Source: CAZAMT01 sp964486145
Lineage (GTDB): Bacteria; Bacteroidota; Bacteroidia; Bacteroidales; JAAAOM01
Length of the DNA: 20,653 nt
Assembly (NCBI GenBank): GCA_964486145.1
Contig: CAZAMT010000040.1
Coordinates: 1 to 20,653, forward strand
Direction of reading: 5' to 3'
The notes under the pieces are model-generated. The model saw only the letters and a program-made list of their open reading frames with translations, did not search any database and had not been told where the DNA came from. Both the position numbers and the translations under genes were made by a program. Numbering within the stretch: position 1 is the first letter of the stretch; every line of letters starts with the position of its first letter. This document shows, one piece after another, positions 1 to 7,744 of this stretch.

Positions 1-1
1 G

Positions 2-124
2 CAAGCTATCCGTCAATTGTCGCGCAAGTTGACTGAGATAATTACAGAGACACGCACTACCATGATTGAAATGAGTGCCAAATTTCAGGTTTGGTCACAA
101 ATTTTAAACAAAAAAAACCATTAA
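2..124 (+). CDS. C-terminal end of an unidentified protein (partial, 40 codons)
   Basis: This is the only plus-strand frame open from the window edge, and it ends in TAA 12 bases before the next gene. The visible peptide is mixed polar and helical, and it ends WSQILNKKNH. I do not recognise the family, and 40 residues are too few to assign a function. The short gap suggests it is the upstream member of the operon running through the DJ-1-like gene, pfkB and polX. The start lies outside the window. Confidence 0.45.
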   Translation, partial: QAIRQLSRKLTEIITETRTTMIEMSAKFQVWSQILNKKNH

Positions 125-136
125 ATTGAATGAAAG

Positions 137-748
137 ATGAAAAAAATAGCACGTGGCCTGAATGCGGGAGTGTTGATGGCCAATGGATTTAAGGATGATG
201 AATACTTATTATTAAAGAATGAACTGGCCAGGGCTGGCTTTAAAGTGCACGTAATATCGCCCGAAACGACTTTAAAATCGGAAAGGATTTTTCTGTCTGA
301 GTTTTTGCCCGGAGTTATTCACGGCATTATGCTTAAGCCTGATGTACCTATTGAAGAGGCTGTTGCCACCGACTATGATTTACTTGTTGTGCCTGGCGGG
401 GCATTTTCAGCATATAAGCTCGTGAGTAATGATGACTGCATTTGTTTTATCCGTAATTACCTGAATGAAGGAAAAGTTATGGGAGCATTGAGTGACGGGG
501 CCCGTATTTTGTATGAAACAGGCTTTACCGAAGGTAAACACATCACCATACCTGAAAAGTACCTGCCCCTCCGTGTTAATTCAGGTTTAAAACTTGAGAA
601 TCAGCCCGTTGTTTCGGATGATGGATTGGTAACCTGTCAAACATCGCAACAGATCAAGGATTTTATGAGTGAGATGCTTCATTTTCTACTTATAAAAAAA
701 GTATATACAGATTATTTGAAATCATTAAAGAATAAAACCAACACATGA
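137..748 (+). CDS. DJ-1/PfpI (class I glutamine amidotransferase-like) family protein, nucleophile Cys replaced by Ser
   Basis: This 203-residue protein has the DJ-1/PfpI flavodoxin-like fold signature. A first beta strand leads into GFKDDE, with the family's conserved Glu at about E22. The strand DYDLLVVPGG lies at 80-88, and the nucleophile-elbow region GALSDGA at 116-122. DJ-1/PfpI members act as deglycases, glyoxalases, chaperones or proteases and normally carry Cys at the elbow in an (A/I)-C-x-G pattern. Here that position is S119, so the usual chemistry is doubtful. The protein has no signal peptide and is likely cytoplasmic. Its stop codon overlaps the pfkB start by four bases (ATGA), so the two are very probably translationally coupled. 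The family call is firm; the function is open (redox or metabolite sensor, chaperone, or altered hydrolase). Confidence 0.85.
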   Translation: MKKIARGLNAGVLMANGFKDDEYLLLKNELARAGFKVHVISPETTLKSERIFLSEFLPGVIHGIMLKPDVPIEEAVATDYDLLVVPGGAFSAYKLVSNDDCICFIRNYLNEGKVMGALSDGARILYETGFTEGKHITIPEKYLPLRVNSGLKLENQPVVSDDGLVTCQTSQQIKDFMSEMLHFLLIKKVYTDYLKSLKNKTNT

Positions 749-1680
749 ATATTGCAACATTAACTGTAAATCCGGCACTTGACAAAAGTACGAAAACCGA
801 CTTAATATTACCTTCCATTAAAATTCGTTGTTCATCACCTACATTTGAACCAGGTGGTGGGGGTATCAATGTTTCCAGGGCACTAAAAAAAATGGAAGTA
901 AATTCCACGGCCGTTTATCTTGCCGGAGGGCATGCAGGTAAAGTTATCCATAAACTGCTTGATGATGAAGGTGTTAACCAGATTCAAATCGATACGGGCA
1001 TTGAAACGAGGGAGAATTTACTGGTAATGGAAGAAAATTCAGGCCAGCAATACAGGTTCGGAATGCCGGGAAAAGATGTTTCTGAAAATAAATGGCAAAT
1101 GGCCCTTGATAAAATCCGCACACTGGAACCGGTTCCTGATTATCTGGTTGCCAGCGGAAGTGTGCCACCGGGCGTTCCGGATAATTTTTATGCACAAGTA
1201 GCAGAGGTTTGTAAGAAACGGGAGATAAAAGTCATTGTTGATACATCCGGTGAACCGCTCCGACTTGCGCTTGAAGCTGGCATCTATATGGCAAAACCGA
1301 ATTTCAGAGAACTGGCCATAGTTATGGATCAGCCGGATATGTCGGAAATGGAGTTGGAAAAACATGTGAACCGTTTTTTGCAAAAAGGTAAATGTGAAGC
1401 TATGATAATATCAATGGGAGCAAGAGGGGTTATACTGGCCACCCAGGAATCAACTGACTACATTATCCCACCTCATGTATCGGTTGTCAGTTCGGTAGGA
1501 GCAGGAGATTCAATGGTTGCCGGGATTTTGTATGGGTTGACAAATGGATTTCAGTTGATGGGCGCCGCGAGATACGGTGTAGCAGCAGGTACCGCTGCCA
1601 CAATGACGCCGGGTTCGGAATTGTGCAGAAAAAAGGACGTGGAAAGAATTTTTCAGTGGCTGAGTCCGGATCTGGAATAA
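745..1680 (+). CDS. pfkB: 6-phosphofructokinase II (PfkB/ribokinase family)
   Basis: The product (311 residues) phosphorylates fructose 6-phosphate to fructose 1,6-bisphosphate with ATP in cytoplasmic glycolysis. It resembles E. coli PfkB along its whole length (309 residues there). It has TLTVNPALD at the N-terminus and the substrate-loop motif FEPGGGGINV at 34-43. ASGSVPPGV lies near 136-144, VDTSGE near 165-170 and KPN near 184-186. The anion-hole/catalytic motif GAGDS at 252-256 has D255 as the base. The FEPGGGGIN and SGSxPPGV forms favour 6-phosphofructokinase over 1-phosphofructokinase, although tagatose-6-phosphate kinase cannot be excluded. The start is fixed by the four-base overlap with the DJ-1-like gene. 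polX begins 13 bases after the stop. Confidence 0.92.
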   Translation: MNIATLTVNPALDKSTKTDLILPSIKIRCSSPTFEPGGGGINVSRALKKMEVNSTAVYLAGGHAGKVIHKLLDDEGVNQIQIDTGIETRENLLVMEENSGQQYRFGMPGKDVSENKWQMALDKIRTLEPVPDYLVASGSVPPGVPDNFYAQVAEVCKKREIKVIVDTSGEPLRLALEAGIYMAKPNFRELAIVMDQPDMSEMELEKHVNRFLQKGKCEAMIISMGARGVILATQESTDYIIPPHVSVVSSVGAGDSMVAGILYGLTNGFQLMGAARYGVAAGTAATMTPGSELCRKKDVERIFQWLSPDLE

Positions 1681-1693
1681 ATATTAATCGAAC

Positions 1694-3415
1694 ATGACTG
1701 TGCACAACAAAGAGATAGCAGATATTTTAAATCAACTGGCCGATTATATGGAACTGAATGATGAAGATGAGTTTCGTATTCGTTCATACAGGAACGCGGC
1801 CAGATCCGTTGAAGGCCTCTCAAGAAATGTGCATGACATGGTAAAAGAGAATAAAAACCTAACAAGTATCCCTGATATTGGAAAAAGTACAGCAGAAAAA
1901 ATCAGGGAAATCGTTAAAACCGGAAAGTTAAGCCGTCTAAAAGAATTGAAAAAGAAAGTTCCTGTCAAAATCGAAGAATTTAATCAAATCGAACAACTGG
2001 GCCCGGAGCGGTTGAAAACATTGTATAAAGAGCTGGATATTAGAGATGCCGGGTCATTGAAGAAAGCTGCAAAAGAGGGTGAAATCCAAAAAATCAAAGG
2101 ATTTGGGCCCAAAATCCAGGAGAAACTTCTAAAAGAAACTGAAGAAAAAGATGATTCCGTCCCTCAACGACTGCTTTGGGTTGATGCCGAGGATTTAATA
2201 TCTGGATTTTATGATTATTTAAAAAATTCAAAACTTACAAAAAAACTTGAAATTGCAGGTAGTTACCGAAGAAGGAAAGAAACAGTTGGAGATGTTGATA
2301 TCCTGGCAACCAGTTCAAAAGCCAGTAAACTGATGAATCATTTTACCCGTTTTGAAGAAGTTAAGGAAATTCTTGCAAAAGGAGAAACAAAATCCTCTGT
2401 AGTATTGCATTCAGGACTTCAGGTTGATCTCCGCGTTGTTTCCTCCGGTAGCTTTGGAGCGGCAATGCTTTATTTTACTGGTTCAAAACCGTTCAATATA
2501 AAATTAAGAAAAATTGCTGTTAAAAAGGATTGGAAAATCAATGAATATGGTATATATAGAGGGAAAAAGAAAATAGCAGGTAAAACTGAAAAGGAAGTAT
2601 TTAAGAAACTGGAATTGAAATACATTGAGCCGGAGCTAAGAGAGGACAGAGGTGAGATTGATACATCCAGAAAAAACAAGCTACCGGATTTGGTTAAGCT
2701 GAAAGATATAAAAGGGGATTTACAAACGCATTCAAAATATTCCGATGGCAAATATGATATTGAAGATATGGTAAATGCAGCCAGGGATCTTGGTTATTCA
2801 TATTATGCCGTTACCGATCACTCAAAACGTGTTACCATGGCCAACGGGCTTGATAAAAAGCGTCTGAAAAAACAAATGGAACAAATCGATCTACTGAATG
2901 AAAATATAAAGGGGATCCGAATTTTAAAATCCATTGAAGTTGATATTCTGAAGGATGGTAAACTCGACTTACCCGATGACATTCTGAAAGAACTTGATCT
3001 TGTTGTTTGTTCAATTCATTACAATCGAAACCTTTCTTCAAAAGAACAAACAGAACGGGTTCTCAAAGCCATGGATAACAAATATTTTAATATTTTTGCC
3101 CACCCAACCGGAAGATTAATAAATACAAGAAAGCCTTACGATATAGACATTGAAAAAGTAATGAAAGAGGCCCGGAAGAAAGGCTGCTTTCTTGAGTTGA
3201 ATGCCAGTCCTGAAAGACTTGATCTTTCTGATACCAATGTTAAAATGGCAAAGGAAATAGGTTTAAAATTATCTGTTTCAACCGATGCCCATACCATTGA
3301 CCAATTAAAAAATATGCGTCACGGAATCGCACAGGCGAGGAGGGGATGGCTCGAAAAGGATGATGTTATTAATACCCGGCCATGGAGTAAATTAAAGAAG
3401 TTGCTGAAACGTTAA
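1694..3415 (+). CDS. polX: DNA polymerase/3'-5' exonuclease, family X (PolX)
   Basis: This is a full-length (573 residues) bacterial PolX. The N-terminal helix-hairpin-helix and 8-kDa-like region spans about 1-150, with IPDIGKSTAEKI and IKGFGPKIQEKL as the hairpin signatures. The polymerase-beta-type nucleotidyltransferase domain follows at about 155-315, with GSYRRRKETVGDVD at 189-202 and a third acidic residue at D245. The C-terminal PHP phosphoesterase domain (about 338-573) shows its metal-ligand pattern: H346 and D351, D375-H376, E415, H442, H470, and D531-A-H533. Bacterial PolX proteins fill gaps in base-excision repair, and the PHP domain supplies 3'-5' exonuclease or 3'-end processing. 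The first residue of the PHP H-x-H motif is Gln (Q344). The gene closes the upstream operon. No strong terminator follows it. Confidence 0.95.
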   Translation: MTVHNKEIADILNQLADYMELNDEDEFRIRSYRNAARSVEGLSRNVHDMVKENKNLTSIPDIGKSTAEKIREIVKTGKLSRLKELKKKVPVKIEEFNQIEQLGPERLKTLYKELDIRDAGSLKKAAKEGEIQKIKGFGPKIQEKLLKETEEKDDSVPQRLLWVDAEDLISGFYDYLKNSKLTKKLEIAGSYRRRKETVGDVDILATSSKASKLMNHFTRFEEVKEILAKGETKSSVVLHSGLQVDLRVVSSGSFGAAMLYFTGSKPFNIKLRKIAVKKDWKINEYGIYRGKKKIAGKTEKEVFKKLELKYIEPELREDRGEIDTSRKNKLPDLVKLKDIKGDLQTHSKYSDGKYDIEDMVNAARDLGYSYYAVTDHSKRVTMANGLDKKRLKKQMEQIDLLNENIKGIRILKSIEVDILKDGKLDLPDDILKELDLVVCSIHYNRNLSSKEQTERVLKAMDNKYFNIFAHPTGRLINTRKPYDIDIEKVMKEARKKGCFLELNASPERLDLSDTNVKMAKEIGLKLSVSTDAHTIDQLKNMRHGIAQARRGWLEKDDVINTRPWSKLKKLLKR

Positions 3416-3540
3416 CATATGGTATAAGCTGTTCCGGCTTTTACTCTGCCAAAACATGTATATATATTATATTAAAATAATAGTTATTTAAGCTAAAAGG
3501 CAAGATCTTTGTCGAAATCCAAGCTAAAACAATAACAAAA

Positions 3541-6225
3541 ATGGAAAAGCAGGAAGCTAATGTCCACGCTTTAACACCTGATGAAACGCTTGATAAAATG
3601 TCTTCAGAAAAAAAAGGGCTTAGTAATCAGGAGGTTAAGGAGCGAAAGCAAAAATACGGTTTAAACAAGTTAAAAGAAACGAAACAAAAAAAATGGTATG
3701 AGATATTGTGGTCTCAAATCAACAATCCGGTCATTTATCTGCTTGTAGCAGCAACCATTGTTTCCTTCGCTTTTGGAGATACCCCGGAAGGCATTGCTAT
3801 CATTGTGGTAATTATCCTGAACACAGTTATCGGTTTCTGGATGGAATTTCAGGCACAGAAATCCATGAATGCACTCAAACAGATGGACAAAATTATGGCA
3901 AGCGTAAAACGCGAAGGTGAAATTCAGGAAATTGATGCAGAGGAAATTGTGCCTGGCGATATTTTGATACTTGAGGCCGGAAACATGGTTCCGGCTGACG
4001 GCCGGATTATTGAAGCATCCGAATTCCAGGTGGATGAATCACCATTAACAGGTGAATCTGTTCCCGTGGAAAAAAATCCACAGAAAGTAGAGAAAGATGT
4101 TCCTGTAGCGGATCAAACCGATATGATTTTCAAAGGTACTTCGGTAACCGGCGGTACAGCTATGGTTGTGGTAACCGGAACAGCAATGAACACTGAAATT
4201 GGTGGTATAAGTGAAATGATTGGTTCAACCAGGGAAGAAAGCATACCGCTGAATGAAAAATTGAAAAAACTATCTCAAAGCCTTATTTGGATTATTCTTG
4301 GTCTGGCTGTTGCGTTTTTTATTTTTGGATGGATTGCTGGAAAAGATATTTACCAACTCATACAAACTGCCATTGCATGGACAGTGGCCGCCATTCCGGA
4401 AGGATTACCCATTGTAGCCAGCATTGCCCTGGCTAAAGGAATGTTGCGCCTGGCAAAACAGGATGTACTGGTAAAAAAACTGGCTGCAGTGGAAACACTC
4501 GGGGAAACAACCATCATTTTTACTGATAAAACAGGAACATTAACAGAAAACAAACTAACTGTTAATCATATTAAATCTACTACCAGTGAGTACAGTATAA
4601 ACTGGAAAGATGACAAAGTGGATGTATCACCGGAAGGAGACAGGGATGATAAGGAGATGCTCGATCAGTTTTTCAAAATTTCGGTTTTGTGTAATAACGC
4701 ACGATTGGCTGACGGCATGGAAAAAGTTGATCATAATGACGGTGATCCATTGGAAATTTCATTACTGCAATATGCAAAAGCTGTGGATGAAGATAAATAC
4801 AAAAAGTTCCAATCTAACGAAAAAGTGGCAGAAGATCCGTTTGATTCGGAAGATATGATGATGGGTACCATTCACAAGGATGAAAACAACTATTTTGTGG
4901 CAGCCAAAGGGGCAGCAGGGGCCATCCTGCAGCGTAGCACAAAAATTCAAGCCGATGGCGAAACGAAAAATATGAGCAATGATTTACGTGAGAAGTGGCT
5001 AAAATACAACGATGAACTATCAGAAAATGGTTTACGCGTATTGGCATATGGTTATGAAACCATGGATGAGAAACCCGATGCCTCGGTTGATGTGAACGAA
5101 AAATACATGAATGAACTGATATTCATTGGTCTTATTGGTTTTCTTGACCCACCAAAACAGGATGTTAAAGAAGCGATTGATAAATGCCACAGTGCAGGTA
5201 TCGAAGTTATCATGGTAACCGGAGATCATCCCGGAACTGCCCGCAACATAGCCAATCAGGTTCATATTGTGGATAACATGGAAGCCAGGGTTATTCACGG
5301 TACCGAATTAGATGAAGAGGGTAAACACGATGAAATTGTTAAATCGAGGATTTTTTCTCGTGTGGATCCCGGACAAAAATTAAACATCATTGATCATTTT
5401 CAGCAGCAGGGCGATATTGTTGGAATGACAGGTGATGGAGTTAATGATGCCCCGGCTCTCAAAAAAGCCGATATTGGAATAGCCATGGGTAAGCGAGGTA
5501 CCCAGGTAGCAAAAGAAGTTGCCGATATGGTGCTGAAAAATGATGAGTTCCCTTCCATCATGCATGCCATTGAGCAAGGTAGAATCATCTTCGGAAACAT
5601 ACGCAAATTTATCATGTATCAACTTTCGTATCATCTGGCAGAAATACTGGTAATTGCAGCCGTTAGCTTTTCAGTTTTTTACTTACCGCTATTACCTTTG
5701 CAATTACTGTTTCTAAACCTGCTTTCCGATGTTTTTCCGGCACTGGCACTTGGGGTTGGAAAAGGTAATCCACATGTGATGGAGCAGCCTCCCAAGGATC
5801 CGGAAGAACCAATCATTACACGAAAAAACTGGTATATGATTGGAGGTTTCGGACTGGTGATGGCCCTGTTTATTGTGGGAGCATATTTTTTCGGCATGTT
5901 TGCATGGGACCTTTCCAAAGAAAAATGCAACAACATTGCGTTTTTTAGTCTTGCCTTTGCCCAGCTATGGCATGTATTTAACATGCGCGAATCCAGCGAA
6001 CATATTTTCAAAAACCAGGTAACAACAAACAAATACATTTGGTTTGCACTACTTTTCTGCATTGCTGCCTTATTTGCAGCTTATTTTATTCCAACATTAA
6101 ATGAAGTATTATCCTTTCAGGAACTGGCGACACGAGAATGGGTTTTGATAGGTATAACCAGTTTTATGCCTCTAATTTCCATTCAAATGTATAAATTTGT
6201 GAAAAAACTGAAAAGTGAAAAGTGA
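3541..6225 (+). CDS. P2-type cation-transporting ATPase (Ca2+ ATPase-like)
   Basis: This 894-residue inner-membrane pump has the full P2 ATPase layout. An N-terminal cation-ATPase domain is followed by M1-M2 (about 63-100) and an actuator domain with TGES at 170-173. M3-M4 carry PEGLP at 286-290. The phosphorylation motif DKTGTLT has D329. The nucleotide domain has KGA near 456-458. The hinge shows MVTGD (558-562) and MTGDGVND (629-636). Six C-terminal helices complete it. Compared with SERCA, M5 keeps the Glu equivalent to E771 (E701), but its Asn768 equivalent is H698. M6 reads N726-L-L-S729-D730 against SERCA N-x-x-T-D. Ca2+ or Mn2+ is the likely substrate, but the M5 change makes selectivity uncertain. 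It stands alone, 125 bases after polX. A heptamer repeat spans the stop codon. Confidence 0.93.
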   Translation: MEKQEANVHALTPDETLDKMSSEKKGLSNQEVKERKQKYGLNKLKETKQKKWYEILWSQINNPVIYLLVAATIVSFAFGDTPEGIAIIVVIILNTVIGFWMEFQAQKSMNALKQMDKIMASVKREGEIQEIDAEEIVPGDILILEAGNMVPADGRIIEASEFQVDESPLTGESVPVEKNPQKVEKDVPVADQTDMIFKGTSVTGGTAMVVVTGTAMNTEIGGISEMIGSTREESIPLNEKLKKLSQSLIWIILGLAVAFFIFGWIAGKDIYQLIQTAIAWTVAAIPEGLPIVASIALAKGMLRLAKQDVLVKKLAAVETLGETTIIFTDKTGTLTENKLTVNHIKSTTSEYSINWKDDKVDVSPEGDRDDKEMLDQFFKISVLCNNARLADGMEKVDHNDGDPLEISLLQYAKAVDEDKYKKFQSNEKVAEDPFDSEDMMMGTIHKDENNYFVAAKGAAGAILQRSTKIQADGETKNMSNDLREKWLKYNDELSENGLRVLAYGYETMDEKPDASVDVNEKYMNELIFIGLIGFLDPPKQDVKEAIDKCHSAGIEVIMVTGDHPGTARNIANQVHIVDNMEARVIHGTELDEEGKHDEIVKSRIFSRVDPGQKLNIIDHFQQQGDIVGMTGDGVNDAPALKKADIGIAMGKRGTQVAKEVADMVLKNDEFPSIMHAIEQGRIIFGNIRKFIMYQLSYHLAEILVIAAVSFSVFYLPLLPLQLLFLNLLSDVFPALALGVGKGNPHVMEQPPKDPEEPIITRKNWYMIGGFGLVMALFIVGAYFFGMFAWDLSKEKCNNIAFFSLAFAQLWHVFNMRESSEHIFKNQVTTNKYIWFALLFCIAALFAAYFIPTLNEVLSFQELATREWVLIGITSFMPLISIQMYKFVKKLKSEK
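6211..6224 (+). repeat. Two-copy heptanucleotide repeat (AAAAGTG) over the ATPase stop codon
   Basis: AAAAGTG occurs twice head-to-tail, encoding the last residues of the ATPase and most of its TGA stop. It is a simple sequence repeat that could let the C-terminus vary in length. With only two copies it may be chance. Confidence 0.5.
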
Positions 6226-6245
6226 AACAAGCATGATGAAAACTT

Positions 6246-6296
6246 TGAGAGTACCACGGTATTTCAAAAAACCATGAGAGTACCACGGTATTTCAA
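6246..6296. repeat. Two direct copies of a 22-bp intergenic repeat, 29-bp period
   Basis: The 22-bp unit occurs at 6246-6267 and again, identically, at 6275-6296, separated by seven bases. Its core is the small inverted repeat TACC-AC-GGTA (6252-6261 and 6281-6290 cover this core). The unit starts TGAGAG and ends TTTCAA. It sits in the 137-bp spacer between the ATPase stop and the exported-protein cluster. Either a paired protein-binding site or a dispersed intergenic repeat is possible. I see no third copy in the window. Confidence 0.85.
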
Positions 6297-6362
6297 GTTG
6301 AAAGATCATAGCAGGAAATAAGTATATTACTTTATTGAATATGTGTAACTAATTCGGGTTTT

Positions 6363-6842
6363 GTGAAAAGAAAAATTGGATTTTTAGTGGTTTTTTTGGC
6401 TGTTTTTGTTTCGCTGTCTGCACAGCGCAATTATAAAACTGCAGCGGGTCTGCGATTGGGTTTTTCTAATGGCTTGACCTTTAAACATTTTCTGAGTGAG
6501 TCGGATGCACTTGAAGGTATTTTGGCAAGCCGGTGGAGAGGTGTAATCATTTTTGGTTTGTATGAAAGACATCAAACGGCATTCAGAATTTGGGAATTAA
6601 ATTTTTACTATGGGGCAGGAGCACACCTCGGGTTTTGGAATGAACACATGCATCATCCCTGGTTCGATGATGGCCAGGCGCACGGTGTTGTTGGTGTTGA
6701 TGGTATCCTTGGGCTGGAATATACAGTGCCAACCATTCCTTTTAATATCAGTATGGACTGGAAACCTGCCTTTAATATTGCTTCATACACCGGGTTATGG
6801 CTCGATGTTGTTGGTTTGTCCATTCGATATAATATCAATTAA
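6363..6842 (+). CDS. Small exported beta-rich protein, probable outer-membrane beta-barrel
   Basis: This 159-residue protein has a clear signal peptide (about 1-21, ending SLSAQ). The mature part alternates short amphipathic strands rich in Gly and aromatic residues, including GLRLGFSNGL, LNFYYGAGAHLGFW and GVDGILGLEY. It ends WLDVVGLSIRYNIN, with alternating hydrophobics as in barrel-forming outer-membrane proteins of Bacteroidota. The start is GTG: no in-frame ATG lies between it and the preceding stop at 6336, and the signal peptide begins exactly there. A 68-bp gap separates it from the two SUMF1-like genes on the same strand, so they may share a transcript. I do not recognise a named family; the barrel assignment is inference from composition. 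Confidence 0.75.
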   Translation: MKRKIGFLVVFLAVFVSLSAQRNYKTAAGLRLGFSNGLTFKHFLSESDALEGILASRWRGVIIFGLYERHQTAFRIWELNFYYGAGAHLGFWNEHMHHPWFDDGQAHGVVGVDGILGLEYTVPTIPFNISMDWKPAFNIASYTGLWLDVVGLSIRYNIN

Positions 6843-6910
6843 CGAGGCAAATGGAAGTGTTTGTTTGTAATTTTACAATGAAAGACTTACGAATGAAATA
6901 TTTTTAAAAA

Positions 6911-7744
6911 ATGAGGGGCTTCACGTTTTGTTATAAAATTTGCATATTCATCGTTGCAGTTTCTGTATCATCAACTTTATTATCCCAACACCATACAACT
7001 GCGATGAAATATCCGGATACAACCATATGGTTACATCCACAGGTTCCCGTACATTTCAGTTATATACCTCCGGGCAGCTATCTCATGGGAAGCCCGGAAT
7101 CCGAACCAAATCGCGGTGCTGATGAAGGCCCCGTTCACGAGGTAACCATTTCAAAAGGGTTTTACATGGGGCAGTTTGAAGTCACCCAGATGCAATGGAC
7201 GCTGATTATGGAAGACAATCCTGCTGTTTTTAATGGCTTTGCTGAATCATCGATACATCCTGTTGAATCGGTCACCTGGAATGAATGTCAGTTGTTCATT
7301 TCAAAGCTGAACAAGCGTGGTATCGGAAAATTCAGACTGCCAACTGAAGCAGAGTGGGAATATGCATGCAGGGCAGGAACAAATACTCCTTACTATTGGG
7401 GTAAAAAAATGAAAATAAATGGAAGCAGTGAATATGCCTGGGCAAACTCCCGGTCATTTGCAAGAACCCATGCGGTTGGTCAAAAGTTACCCAATGGCTG
7501 GGGATTATATGATATGAGCGGAAATGTTTGGGAATGGTGCAGTGACTGGTTTGGGCCATATACAAAACATGCTCAGGTAAATCCTGATGGACCGGCAGAA
7601 GGCAAAATGAAGGTGTTTCGTGGTGGTAGTTGGTATGATTTTTTTGAATCACACCGATCGGCAAACCGACACAAGCATGCTCCGGATGAGCGATATACGG
7701 CAATAGGTTTTCGTTTGGTAATGGAGGTACAAAATAATGAGTAA
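6911..7744 (+). CDS. Exported formylglycine-generating-enzyme-like (SUMF1/FGE-sulfatase domain) protein, copy 1
   Basis: The protein (277 residues) starts with a signal peptide (about 1-26, ending LLSQ). An FGE-sulfatase domain follows from about 45 to 273. Its hallmarks are YIPPGSYLMGSPESE (51-65), FEVTQMQW (89-96), LPTEAEWEYACRAG (143-156), WGLYDMSGNVWEWC (197-210), FRGGSW (236-241) and a closing GFRLVM. True formylglycine-generating enzymes bind copper through two cysteines shortly after RGGS. Here that stretch reads RGGSWYDFFESHRSANR with no Cys, so sulfatase activation is unlikely. The two cysteines present (C152, C210) lie in motifs common to many non-enzymatic relatives. Its stop overlaps the start of copy 2 by eight bases. 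The role is unknown; a periplasmic or surface scaffold or binding role is plausible. Confidence 0.85.
   Translation: MRGFTFCYKICIFIVAVSVSSTLLSQHHTTAMKYPDTTIWLHPQVPVHFSYIPPGSYLMGSPESEPNRGADEGPVHEVTISKGFYMGQFEVTQMQWTLIMEDNPAVFNGFAESSIHPVESVTWNECQLFISKLNKRGIGKFRLPTEAEWEYACRAGTNTPYYWGKKMKINGSSEYAWANSRSFARTHAVGQKLPNGWGLYDMSGNVWEWCSDWFGPYTKHAQVNPDGPAEGKMKVFRGGSWYDFFESHRSANRHKHAPDERYTAIGFRLVMEVQNNE

Noticed and set aside
2723..2725. Gln (Q344) at the first position of the PHP H-x-H motif of PolX
   Set aside because: I recall Gln at this place in other bacterial PolX proteins, and all remaining metal ligands are present, so it is probably normal for the family and not a defect.
3424..3445. AAGC/GCTT hairpin followed by T after polX
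   Set aside because: A four-pair stem is not enough to support a terminator.
5679..6062. Minus-strand open frame of 127 codons inside the ATPase gene
   Set aside because: It is fully antisense to the conserved C-terminal helices of the ATPase, with no family resemblance.
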